The notes under the pieces were generated by a model. That model did no database searches. It was not told where the DNA came from and saw only the letters and a list, made by a program, of their open reading frames with translations. Both the position numbers and the translations under genes were made by a program. Positions 35,004-42,913 of a stretch of DNA of 64,000 nucleotides are shown here, piece after piece. The number at the start of each line of letters is the position of its first letter. The first letter of the stretch is position 1. Source of the stretch: Aquabacter sediminis (GTDB lineage: Bacteria > Pseudomonadota > Alphaproteobacteria > Rhizobiales > Xanthobacteraceae); assembly GCF_028863665.1 (NCBI RefSeq), contig NZ_JARBFX010000001.1, forward strand, positions 124,001 to 188,000, in the 5' to 3' direction.

Positions 35004-36032
35004 ATGAAGATCCTGGTGGTGAAGCTGTCCTCGCTCGGGGATGTGGTGCACACCTTCCCGGCGCTCACCGATGCATGCCGCCGCATTCCCGGTCTCGTCG
35101 CGGACTGGGCGGTCGAGGAAGCGTTCGTGCCCCTCGTGAAGCTGCACCCGGCGGTGCGGCGGGCCATTCCGGTGCCGCTGCGCCGCCTGCGCAAGGCGCC
35201 GTTCGCCGCCTGGCGCAACGGCGACTGGTCCCGCCTCGGCGACGCCCTGTCGGCGGAGCCCTATGACGCGGTGATTGACGCCCAGGGGCTGGTCAAGAGC
35301 GCCCTGGTCGCCCGCCGGGCGCGCGGAACACGCTCCGGCTTCGACCGGTCCAGCGCGCGGGAGGGCCTGGCCAGCCTCTTCTATGACCGCACCTTCTCCA
35401 TTCCCGAAGTGGAGCATATGGCGCTGCGGATCCGCCGCCTGTTTGCCGGCGCGCTCTCCTATGATCTGAATGGCCTGCCCATCGATGCCGGGCTTTCGGT
35501 TGCGCCGGCGCCGGGCGTGCGTCCCTATCTGATGCTGCTGCATGGCACCACCTGGCCCACCAAGACCTGGACCGTCGCCCATTGGCGCGCGCTGGCCACG
35601 CTTGCGGACAAGGCCGGCTTCGATTGCCGCCTGTTCGCGCAAGGCGAGGTGGAGAGCCGGCGCGCTGCCGCCATCGCGGAGGGCCTGCCGGGAATCGAGA
35701 TCGTGCCGCCGGGTCCGCTGGACCAGCTTGTTCCCGTCCTGGCCGGTGCGGCGGGCGTGGTGAGCGTGGATTCAGGCCTCGGCCACATGGCGGCCGCCCT
35801 CGGCCTGCCGACGGTGGGCCTCTATGGCCCCACCGACACGCGCCTCACTGGCCTCTACGGCCCCAAAGTGCTGGAATTGCGCTCCTTCCGGCCCTGCGCG
35901 CCCTGCGAGAAGGCACGCTGCCGCATCGCGCCGGAAACGGTGGAAGGCCCGCCATGCCTTGCCGACCACAAGGCGCAGGATGCATGGCGCGCGCTCAATG
36001 TGCTCCGCCTCGGGCACGCCGAGGGACGGTAA
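35004..36032 (+). CDS. waaC: Lipopolysaccharide heptosyltransferase I
   Basis: This is a 342-residue GT9 enzyme that transfers the first L-glycero-D-manno-heptose onto Kdo. The N terminus MKILVVKLSSLGDVVHTFPALTDA is the WaaC signature with the catalytic Asp in LGDVVH. Further blocks are YDAVIDAQGLVKSALVARRARGTRSGFDR, LLHGTTWPTKTWTVAHWRALA and GVVSVDSGLGHMAAALGLPTVGLYGPTDTRLTGLYG, which bind ADP-heptose. It is the second gene of a waaF-waaC-hldD-hldE operon that both makes and uses ADP-heptose. Confidence 0.95.
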   Translation: MKILVVKLSSLGDVVHTFPALTDACRRIPGLVADWAVEEAFVPLVKLHPAVRRAIPVPLRRLRKAPFAAWRNGDWSRLGDALSAEPYDAVIDAQGLVKSALVARRARGTRSGFDRSSAREGLASLFYDRTFSIPEVEHMALRIRRLFAGALSYDLNGLPIDAGLSVAPAPGVRPYLMLLHGTTWPTKTWTVAHWRALATLADKAGFDCRLFAQGEVESRRAAAIAEGLPGIEIVPPGPLDQLVPVLAGAAGVVSVDSGLGHMAAALGLPTVGLYGPTDTRLTGLYGPKVLELRSFRPCAPCEKARCRIAPETVEGPPCLADHKAQDAWRALNVLRLGHAEGR

Positions 36033-36108
36033 CCTCCGCCAGTCCCGCTCTGGACAAGCCCCGTCGTCGCGTGGCACAGGGACCGCCTTGTTTTCCGGGA
36101 GCCGTCTT

Positions 36109-37110
36109 ATGTCCCGTCCGCTCGTCCGCGACACCGTCCTCGTCACCGGCGGGGCGGGGTTCATCGGCGCCAACATCGCCCGCGCCTTTGCGTCCGAAGG
36201 GGCGCGCGTGGTGGTGGCGGACTGGCTGGAGGACGGCCCGAAATGGCGCAACATCTCCGACATCCTGCTGGATGACGTGATCCGTCCCGAAGCGACGCTG
36301 GACTTCCTGGAGCGCGAGGCGGGCCGAGTGGCGCTGGTGGTCCATATGGGCGCCATCTCCGCCACCACCGAGCGGGACGGGGACCGCATCGTCGCCCGCA
36401 ACATCCGACCGACGCTGGATCTGTGGGCGTTGTGCGCGCGCAAGGGCCTGCGCTTCATCTATGCCTCCTCCGCCGCCACCTATGGCGACGGCGCCGGCGG
36501 ATTCACGGACGACCAGAGCCCCGCCGCGCTCGCCGCTCAGGTCCCGCTCAATGCCTATGGCTGGAGCAAGCTGATGGCCGACCGCCGTTTCGTGGCGGAC
36601 GTGGAGGCCGGGCGCCCGACGCCGCCCCAGTGGGCGGGCCTGCGCTTCTTCAATGTCTATGGTCCGCGCGAGGACCATAAGGCCGACATGCGCTCGGTCA
36701 TCAACAAGATCTACCCCACCGCCCGGGATGGCGGCGCGGTGACGCTCTTCAAGTCCCATGTGCCCCAATATGAGGATGGCGGCCAGCTGCGCGACTTCGT
36801 CTATGTCGGCGATTGCGTGGACGTGGTGCGCTGGCTGTTCGAGACGCCCTCTGTCTCTGGCATCTTCAATGTGGGCACGGGCGCCGCCCGCAGCTTCGCC
36901 GACCTTGCGCGGGCGGTCTTTTCCGCGGTGGGGCAGCCGGCCCGCATCGATTATGTGGACATGCCGGAGAGCATCCGCAACGCCTATCAGTATTTCACGC
37001 AGGCGGACATGACCAAGCTCAGGGCCGCCGGCTACGATCGGCCCTTCACGGCGCTGGAGGAGGGGGTCCGGCGCTACGTCACCGAATATCTGCGCGGCCG
37101 CAACGCCTGA
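36109..37110 (+). CDS. hldD: ADP-L-glycero-D-manno-heptose 6-epimerase
   Basis: This is a 333-residue short-chain dehydrogenase-fold epimerase that converts ADP-D,D-heptose to ADP-L,D-heptose. The NADP site is VTGGAGFIGANIARAF, the catalytic Tyr/Lys pair is in NAYGWSKLMADRR, and RFFNVYGPREDHKADMRSVINKI and FVYVGDCVDVVRWLFE are the HldD-type substrate region. The ATG at 36109 gives this length; the frame is open upstream through waaC, as expected in GC-rich DNA. It lies 76 bases after waaC and 26 bases before hldE. Confidence 0.95.
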   Translation: MSRPLVRDTVLVTGGAGFIGANIARAFASEGARVVVADWLEDGPKWRNISDILLDDVIRPEATLDFLEREAGRVALVVHMGAISATTERDGDRIVARNIRPTLDLWALCARKGLRFIYASSAATYGDGAGGFTDDQSPAALAAQVPLNAYGWSKLMADRRFVADVEAGRPTPPQWAGLRFFNVYGPREDHKADMRSVINKIYPTARDGGAVTLFKSHVPQYEDGGQLRDFVYVGDCVDVVRWLFETPSVSGIFNVGTGAARSFADLARAVFSAVGQPARIDYVDMPESIRNAYQYFTQADMTKLRAAGYDRPFTALEEGVRRYVTEYLRGRNA

Positions 37111-37136
37111 CGGCGCGACCATCTAAAGGCTCGCTC

Positions 37137-38576
37137 ATGCTGACGCAAAACCCGCCGGGACCCGTCGCCATCATCGGCGATGTCATGGTGGACCATTACA
37201 TTTCCGGCTCGGTTTCCCGCGTTTCGCCGGAGGCGCCGGTGCCGGTGCTGGTGCATGGCGTCGAGCGCATCGTGCCCGGCGGTGCCGCCAACGTGGCGGC
37301 GAATGCGGCGGCCCTCGGCGCTCCCGTATATCTGGTGGGACTCGTGGGCGATGACAGCCGGGCAGGGGACCTGCGCACCGCCCTCGCCCGCCATCCCGCC
37401 ATTGATCTGTCCGGCCTTGTCGCCGATCCGAACCGGCCGACCATCACCAAGACGCGCGTGATGAGCGGACGCCAGCAGATCGTACGCATCGATGCCGAGG
37501 ACACCCGCGCGCCCGACGCGGCCGTGATCGCCGCGCTGATCGCAGCCGCGGAGGCTGCCATCGCCCGTGCGGCGGTGGTGATCCTCTCCGACTATGCCAA
37601 AGGCGTGCTGGGCGATGCGGTCATCGCGGCGGCCATGGCGGCGGCGCAGGCGCGCGGAATACCGGTCATCGTCGATCCCAAGCGCCGCACTTTCGAGGCC
37701 TATCGCGGTGCCCAACTCGTCACGCCCAACCGGCGAGAGCTGGCCGAGGCCACCGGGCTCGCCGACGACACGGATGCCCAGGCGGCCGAGGCGGCGGCAG
37801 CGGCGGCGGCGCAATTCGGCGGCGACGTGCTGGTGACCCGTGCGGAAAAAGGCATGACCCTGTGGCGCCGCTCCGGCAGCGTGCTCCACATTCCCGCCCA
37901 GGCCCGGGAGGTGTTCGACGTCTCCGGTGCCGGCGACACGGTGCTGGCGGCGCTCGGCATGTCGCTCGCCTGCGGCCAGCCGCTGGAAGTGGCGGTGCGT
38001 ATCGCCAATGCGGCCGCCGCCCTGGCGGTGGCCAAGCTCGGCACCGCCGTGGTCACGCGCGCGGAATTGGCGCAAGTGCTCGAACAGTCCCTCGAGACGA
38101 CGGTGCCCCCCGGCGCCTGCGTCACCCGGGGCGAAGCGCAGGAGATCGTCGCGCGCTGGAAGGCCAGCGGCGCGCGGGTGGTCTTTACCAATGGCTGCTT
38201 CGACCTGATCCATCCCGGCCATGTGGCCATGCTGGAGGCCGCCGCGCGCGAAGGCGACCGCCTGGTGGTGGGTCTGAACTCCGACGCCTCGGTCCAGCGC
38301 CTGAAGGGCCCCACCCGTCCGGTCCAGGACGAGGCGGCGCGGGCGCGGGTCATGGGCGCCATGCGGTGCGTTGACCTGGTGGTCGTGTTCGACGAGGACA
38401 CGCCGCTGGAGACCATCGTGGCCCTGATGCCGGATGTGCTGGTGAAGGGCGCCGACTATCGCCCGGAGGACGTGGTGGGCGCCAAGGAGGTGACGGCCGC
38501 CGGGGGACGCCTGGTGCTCGCCGACCTGGTGGCGGGGCGTTCCACCTCCGCGCTTGTGGCCAAGGCGCGCAGCTAA
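37137..38576 (+). CDS. hldE: Bifunctional heptose 7-phosphate kinase / heptose 1-phosphate adenylyltransferase
   Basis: This is a 479-residue fusion. The N-terminal ribokinase-type domain (1 to ~320) has AIIGDVMVDHYISGSVSRVSPEAPVPVL, GGAANVAANAAALGA and the ATP/anion-hole motif DVSGAGDTVLAALG, and phosphorylates D-beta-D-heptose 7-phosphate at C1. The C-terminal nucleotidyltransferase domain (about 340-479) has VFTNGCFDLIHPGHVAMLEAA with the HxGH motif and the Lys in VKGADY, and makes ADP-heptose. The two-domain form is the usual Gram-negative arrangement. It is the last gene of the heptose operon. Confidence 0.96.
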   Translation: MLTQNPPGPVAIIGDVMVDHYISGSVSRVSPEAPVPVLVHGVERIVPGGAANVAANAAALGAPVYLVGLVGDDSRAGDLRTALARHPAIDLSGLVADPNRPTITKTRVMSGRQQIVRIDAEDTRAPDAAVIAALIAAAEAAIARAAVVILSDYAKGVLGDAVIAAAMAAAQARGIPVIVDPKRRTFEAYRGAQLVTPNRRELAEATGLADDTDAQAAEAAAAAAAQFGGDVLVTRAEKGMTLWRRSGSVLHIPAQAREVFDVSGAGDTVLAALGMSLACGQPLEVAVRIANAAAALAVAKLGTAVVTRAELAQVLEQSLETTVPPGACVTRGEAQEIVARWKASGARVVFTNGCFDLIHPGHVAMLEAAAREGDRLVVGLNSDASVQRLKGPTRPVQDEAARARVMGAMRCVDLVVVFDEDTPLETIVALMPDVLVKGADYRPEDVVGAKEVTAAGGRLVLADLVAGRSTSALVAKARS

Positions 38577-38715
38577 TCTAGAGCCGCTAACAGGGCAGGT
38601 GAGGAGCGGCGTCCGACGTCTCGCCTGCTTCCCGCAAGGCACTGAAATCACGCGAATGTCCTGCGGGCGCGGGATGTCGCGTACGACTCAAGTGAAGCAT
38701 CAGGTGGGGCATGGC

Positions 38716-39255
38716 ATGATCGCAGGCGAAAATCCCCATCTCATCTTCGTGCTGGGCGGCGCGCGGTCCGGCAAGAGCGGATACGCCCTGAGGCTGGTGG
38801 AGCAGCTGCCCGGCCCCTATGCCTTCCTCGCCACCGCCGAAGCCTATGATGCGGAGATGGCGGATCGCATCGCCCGCCACCGCGCCGAGCGCGGGCCGCA
38901 GTGGATCACCCACGACGCGCCGCTGGATCTGGCCGGGGTCCTGCGAGCCCTGCCGCAGGATCGGCCAGCCCTGATAGATTGCCTGACTTTGTGGCTTTCC
39001 AATCACTTGCTGGCCGATGCTGACCTGGAAGATCAGGCGGAGTGCCTTTCGGAGGCCCTTGCACAGCGCACCGCTCCCACCGTGGTGGTGTCCAACGAGG
39101 TGGGGCTCGGCATCGTCCCCGACAATGCGCTGGCCCGCCGGTTCCGGGATGCGGCCGGGCGCTTGAACCAGCAGGTGGCGCGGCAGGCGAGGGCGGTCGT
39201 TTTCATGGTGGCGGGCCTGCCTCTATTCCCGAAGGGATGCCCCGACTGGACTTGA
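38716..39255 (+). CDS. cobP: Adenosylcobinamide kinase / adenosylcobinamide-phosphate guanylyltransferase
   Basis: This is a 179-residue enzyme of nucleotide-loop assembly in cobalamin synthesis; it phosphorylates adenosylcobinamide and then attaches GMP. The P-loop is LGGARSGKSGYAL near residues 13-20. RIARHRAERGPQW carries the His guanylylated in the CobU family, and ALIDCLTLWLSN and VVVSNEVGLGIVPDNALARRFRDAAGRLNQQVA are standard CobU blocks. The ATG at 38716 gives the family length; longer starts at 38554-38674 would overlap hldE. No other cobalamin gene or B12 riboswitch is visible nearby, so it is an orphan of its pathway here. Confidence 0.92.
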   Translation: MIAGENPHLIFVLGGARSGKSGYALRLVEQLPGPYAFLATAEAYDAEMADRIARHRAERGPQWITHDAPLDLAGVLRALPQDRPALIDCLTLWLSNHLLADADLEDQAECLSEALAQRTAPTVVVSNEVGLGIVPDNALARRFRDAAGRLNQQVARQARAVVFMVAGLPLFPKGCPDWT

Positions 39256-39475
39256 CTACCGCCGCCTTAAGGCGCCTGGAAGAGCTGGAGCGTGACGCGG
39301 ATGCAGCATGACGACCAGGCATGGATGAGCCGGCGCAGGATCTGAGGCCTGCGGCCATTGTAATCTTCGGCCAGAATTTTTCATCTTGCAGCGCATCAAG
39401 TCGCGGGTGCGCAGCGCTCAAAGCGCGTATAAAGAAACGACGCACCTTCCAGCGATCAAGGATGATGGGTCTACC

Positions 39476-40825
39476 ATGCGCGTTGCGATGATTGGGACAG
39501 GGTATGTGGGGCTGGTTTCCGGCGCGTGCTTTGCCGATTTCGGCCATCACGTTACCTGCATCGACAAGGACGCTCGCAAGATCGCCATGCTCGAAGAGGG
39601 CAAGATCCCGATTTTCGAGCCGGGCCTGGACGAGCTTGTGCACCGCAACGTGGCGGCCGGCCGCCTGAAGTTCGCCATCGACCTGACCGAGGCGGTCCGC
39701 TCCGCCGACGCCGTCTTTATCGCAGTCGGCACGCCGTCCCGCCGTGGCGACGGCCATGCGGACCTGTCCTATGTCTATGCCGCCGCCCGCGAGATCGCGA
39801 GCGTTGCCGAGGGCTATACGGTGGTGGTCACCAAGTCGACCGTGCCGGTGGGCACCGGCGACGAGGTGGAGCGCATCATCCGCGAGACCCGTCCCGAGGC
39901 GGACATTTCGGTGGTCTCCAACCCCGAATTCCTGCGCGAAGGCGCCGCCATCGAAGACTTCAAGCGTCCCGACCGCGTGGTGGTGGGAACCGAGGAGCCG
40001 CGTGCGAAGGAGGTCATGAGCGGCCTCTATCGTCCGCTGTCGCTCAACAACCTGCCGATCCTCTTCACCAGCCGCCGCACGTCCGAGCTGATCAAATATG
40101 CCGGTAACGCCTTCCTGGCGATGAAGATCACCTTCATCAACGAAATGGCGGACCTGTGCGAGCAGGTCGGCGCGAACGTGCAGGAAGTGGCGCGGGGCAT
40201 CGGCCTCGACAACCGGATCGGTTCCAAGTTCCTGCATGCCGGCCCGGGCTATGGCGGGTCCTGCTTCCCGAAGGACACGCTGGCGCTCACCCGCACCGCC
40301 CAGCAGGCTGGAACCCCGCTGCGCATCATCGAAACGGTGGTGACCGTCAACGAAGTGCGCAAGATGGCCATGAGCCGCAAGGTGGTCAACGCGCTCGGCG
40401 GCGACGTGCGCGGCAAGACCGCGGCCATATTGGGCCTCACCTTCAAGCCCAACACCGACGATATGCGCGACAGCCCGGCCATCTCCATCATCAACGCGCT
40501 GATGGATCGCGGCATGAAGGTACGCGCCTACGATCCGGAAGGCATGGACGAGGCCCGCAAGGTTCTGCCCGTGGGCGTGGAATACGGGGCAGGGCCCTAT
40601 GAGATTGCCGAGGGCGCCGACTGCCTGGTGATCGTGACCGAATGGGACGCCTTCCGCGCCCTGGATCTCGACCGCCTGAAGGAGATCCTGAATCACCCGA
40701 TCATCATCGACCTGCGGAACATCTACCGCCCGGACGAGATGGAAAAGGCCGGCTTCATCTATGAGAGCGTGGGCCGGCCCCAGGGCGAAAAAACCTCTGC
40801 CGCGACCCTGACCGCCGCCGAGTGA
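39476..40825 (+). CDS. ugd: UDP-glucose 6-dehydrogenase
   Basis: This is a 449-residue NAD-dependent enzyme that makes UDP-glucuronate for surface polysaccharides. The N-terminal Rossmann motif is VAMIGTGYVGLVSGACFADFGH. The catalytic Cys is C263 in GYGGSCFPKDT, with the active-site Lys in SELIKYAGNAFLAMKITFINE. The C-terminal UDP-binding domain has GLTFKPNTDDMRDSPA. The start at 39476 is given by MRVAMIGTGYVG; an upstream ATG-less extension is not credible. It lies 220 bases from cobP and has its own strong terminator, so it is probably a single transcriptional unit. Confidence 0.95.
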   Translation: MRVAMIGTGYVGLVSGACFADFGHHVTCIDKDARKIAMLEEGKIPIFEPGLDELVHRNVAAGRLKFAIDLTEAVRSADAVFIAVGTPSRRGDGHADLSYVYAAAREIASVAEGYTVVVTKSTVPVGTGDEVERIIRETRPEADISVVSNPEFLREGAAIEDFKRPDRVVVGTEEPRAKEVMSGLYRPLSLNNLPILFTSRRTSELIKYAGNAFLAMKITFINEMADLCEQVGANVQEVARGIGLDNRIGSKFLHAGPGYGGSCFPKDTLALTRTAQQAGTPLRIIETVVTVNEVRKMAMSRKVVNALGGDVRGKTAAILGLTFKPNTDDMRDSPAISIINALMDRGMKVRAYDPEGMDEARKVLPVGVEYGAGPYEIAEGADCLVIVTEWDAFRALDLDRLKEILNHPIIIDLRNIYRPDEMEKAGFIYESVGRPQGEKTSAATLTAAE

Positions 40826-40860
40826 TTGGAGGGCCGGTCGGGCCTGTGAAGATGGATTGA

Positions 40861-40891
40861 GGCCTCCGCCTGCGGGCGGAGGCCTTTTTTT
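40861..40891 (+). terminator. Rho-independent terminator of ugd
   Basis: The stem GGCCTCCGCC / GGCGGAGGCC around TGCG is followed by TTTTTTT, 35 bases after the ugd stop codon. It is among the strongest hairpins in the window. Confidence 0.9.
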
Positions 40892-40892
40892 G

Positions 40893-41539
40893 CGCCTCAC
40901 GCGCAAACGCACTGGCGACACCGTGTGTAGGCACGGCGAAGGGGCCGAAAACCGCAAAAAATGGTCTTCCTGGCGGTGGTCCATTCCAACGCCGCCCGCA
41001 ATGTTGTCCATGCAGCGGCGGGTTGACCTCTTAAGGTCTGGTCATGCACGGGGCGGCCATGGCCATCTCTACCGCTTCGCCGTGTGGCGCGAACCCGGCT
41101 GGCCAGGGCAGGGCACCTCGACTGGATGCAAGGGTTCAAACAGGAGGCGTCGGGCCATGGGGTCTAGGTCGAATTCGCAGAAGAGATATTATGGAACATT
41201 CTTCCTTACCCGGATCGTCCATGTCGGCTCTGCGTTGGAGGGACGGAAGCCGGCGGAGGTGCTGCGCACGCCGAACTCCCTTCGCAACCGGTTTCCCGGT
41301 CGCTGAGGCGCCTCCGACGAAGACCGGGATCTGTCTCTAAGCGAGACGAAGACAGCGCCGGCGGGTTGCCGGGAGAGCGTGGCGCTGGCCAGCGGCCAGT
41401 GGCCCAGGGAGCGAGCGGCAGCGGCGCTCTCGTATGCCGGGCTGTGACCGTCCTGCACTCTGACGCCGCCGGGCCGAGCGCCAACAATGCTGGCGCGTTG
41501 CTCCGGGAAAAGACGGTGGATCGGCGGAGGTGGCCGCTC
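40893..41539. other. 647-bp region with no established gene
   Basis: This lies between the ugd terminator and the end of the convergent MBL hydrolase gene. Several open frames exist on both strands but show no family motifs. The only one with a good ribosome binding site is the 49-codon frame listed separately. A C-rich/G-rich stretch at 41340-41420 can fold locally (GGCGCTGGCCAGCGGCCAGTGGCC). No tRNA, tmRNA, RNase P or 6S RNA landmarks were seen. Confidence 0.4.
41157..41306 (+). CDS. Possible small basic protein (49 residues)
   Basis: A short frame begins with ATG ten bases after a perfect AGGAGG. The product is strongly basic: MGSRSNSQKRYYGTFFLTRI at the start and an Arg-rich end (TPNSLRNRFPGR). 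It has no signal peptide or membrane helix, and no family is recognised. It lies inside an otherwise empty 647-bp gap. It could be a real small protein or a chance frame; the Shine-Dalgarno sequence is the main support. Confidence 0.3.
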   Translation: MGSRSNSQKRYYGTFFLTRIVHVGSALEGRKPAEVLRTPNSLRNRFPGR

Positions 41540-42343
41540 TCACCCCGCTGGGGTGGAGAAGGACATCATGTCGTAGGCGGGTTCGACATTCTCAGGCACC
41601 ACGCTGGCGACGGCCGCATAGTCCAGGTCCGTGTGCAGGTTGGTCAGGATGGCGCGTCGGGGCTTCATCAACGCCACATGATCCAGCGCCTCGCCCAGGG
41701 TGAAATGGCTGGGGTGGGGATGCTCGCGCAGCGCATCGATGATCCACACATCGAGCCCCGCCAGATGCTTCAGGCTGTTCTCGGGAAAGGCGTTCACGTC
41801 GCTGGAATAGGCCACGTCGGCAAAGCGGAAGCCGAAGGAATCGATCTCGCCATGGCGCTGGCGGAACGGAAGGGCAATGATCGGCCCGCCTGCCCCATCC
41901 ACCTGGATCGGCCTGCCCTCATGGAAGCGATGTTCGGTGAGAATGGGCGGATAGACGCCGCCGGGAGGGGTTTGGAAGCAATAGCCGAAGCGCTGATGCA
42001 GCGCCTTGGAGGTCTCCTCATCCAGGAACACGTCCAGGCGCTTCCGGTGCATGATGGCCAGGGGCCTCAGGTCGTCAATGCCATGGGTGTGGTCCGCATG
42101 CTCGTGGGTGATGAGCACGCCATCCAGCTGGGTCACGCCCGCATCCAGCAATTGTTCCCGCAGGTCCGGAGAGGTGTCGACGAGGACCGTCGTGACGCCA
42201 TCTGGACCCCGGCGCCGCACCAGCAGGGAGCAGCGACGACGGCGGTTTCGTGGGTTGGTGGGGTCGCACGCGCCCCATCCCTGCCCCACCCGAGGCACGC
42301 CGCCAGAGGAACCGCATCCGAGAATCGTGAAGTCCAGCGTCAT
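41540..42343 (-). CDS. MBL-fold metal-dependent hydrolase (PhnP-like)
   Basis: This is a 267-residue metallo-beta-lactamase-fold protein. The metal motif is HEHADHTHGIDDL around residue 80 (HxHxDH), preceded by VLVDTSPDLREQLLDAG. YSSDVNAFPENS supplies the bridging Asp, and LTNLHTDLDY a further His. The N terminus TLDFTILGCGSSGGVPRVGQGWGACDP, with Cys and Asn-Arg-rich loops, is typical of the PhnP/YcbX-like phosphodiesterase subgroup that often follows tatD. The ATG at 42343 is clear. The substrate is unknown, probably a cyclic phosphodiester or nucleotide. No phn genes are near. Confidence 0.88.
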   Translation of the reverse strand: MTLDFTILGCGSSGGVPRVGQGWGACDPTNPRNRRRRCSLLVRRRGPDGVTTVLVDTSPDLREQLLDAGVTQLDGVLITHEHADHTHGIDDLRPLAIMHRKRLDVFLDEETSKALHQRFGYCFQTPPGGVYPPILTEHRFHEGRPIQVDGAGGPIIALPFRQRHGEIDSFGFRFADVAYSSDVNAFPENSLKHLAGLDVWIIDALREHPHPSHFTLGEALDHVALMKPRRAILTNLHTDLDYAAVASVVPENVEPAYDMMSFSTPAG

Positions 42344-42613
42344 GCCTGTGCTCGATCCCCCGAGGGCGCCAACCACCCCTCCCACGTCGACGTGGCCCGG
42401 ACAGCTTTCGCCCGTGGGCGAACGCGCCGTGGTGCCGCAAAGCCGCCTGCGCAAAGCCAGCTGCACCACGCCCGCCAGTTCGCGCGGTGTCACTCTAGAG
42501 CAGGCAGCGATCGACCCGCAATGCGGCGCGGCCCGCCCTCCCCTGCCCGCACGGCATCCAAGACCGCCGTAGCCTTCCCGAGCCCTGCGCCATCCGACGC
42601 CAGGCCTCAAAAA
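42344..42613. other. Gap between MBL hydrolase and tRNA-Pro terminator, nothing recognised
   Basis: The interval from 42344 to the tRNA-Pro terminator is GC-rich and C-rich on the plus strand. No protein family or RNA motif was seen. A short dyad around 42399-42425 (TTTCGCCCGTGGGCGAA) could be a regulatory hairpin or a 5'-leader structure of the MBL hydrolase mRNA. Confidence 0.35.
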
Positions 42614-42642
42614 CACGAAAAGCGCCATGTGGCGCTCTCGTG
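42614..42642 (-). terminator. Terminator of tRNA-Pro
   Basis: On the minus strand the stem AGCGCC-ACAT-GGCGCT, extended by flanking CACG/CGTG, is followed by T-rich sequence (TTTTCGTGTTTTTG). It is 23 bases past the tRNA 3' end. Confidence 0.75.
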
Positions 42643-42665
42643 CTTCGATTTTTCAAGGATTTGAG

Positions 42666-42743
42666 TGGTCGGAGCGAGAGGATTTGAACCTCCGACCCCT
42701 AGTCCCCCAGACTAGTGCGCTAACCGGGCTGCGCTACGCTCCG
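42666..42743 (-). tRNA. tRNA-Pro (anticodon GGG)
   Basis: This is a 78-base tRNA with encoded CCA. The acceptor stem CGGAGCG / CGCTCCG pairs fully, with discriminator A. The anticodon arm CTAGT-CTGGGGG-ACTAG places GGG at 34-36, reading CCC and CCU, and the T arm has GGTTCAAATCC. It is a stand-alone gene with its own terminator. Confidence 0.96.
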
Positions 42744-42913
42744 ACGTGGAGGCGGGTATTAGACCATGATCGGGAGGACGACAAGCCCTCTGACGCACAT
42801 CTGCGTCCTAGCCTGTGCACAACCGGGGGGCGGATGGGGGTGCGCGTGCCTTTCGCCGTTTGACCTTGCTGCGCCGCATGCAATGGTCGCACCCATCCTA
42901 GGACGAGCCGAGC

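Noticed and set aside
38577-38715. Possible cobalamin riboswitch before cobP
   Set aside because: The interval lacks the conserved B12-box and the GGTGAA...CCGC core; at 139 bases it is also short for the element.
40893-41539. Candidate for tmRNA, RNase P RNA or 6S RNA in the large gap
   Set aside because: None of the conserved landmarks (tmRNA tRNA-like ends, RNase P GAGGAAAGTCC, 6S closing stem) was found.
41366-42664. 432-codon plus-strand frame opposite the MBL hydrolase gene
   Set aside because: It is the antisense shadow of a recognisable HxHxDH hydrolase in GC-rich DNA and has no family motifs.
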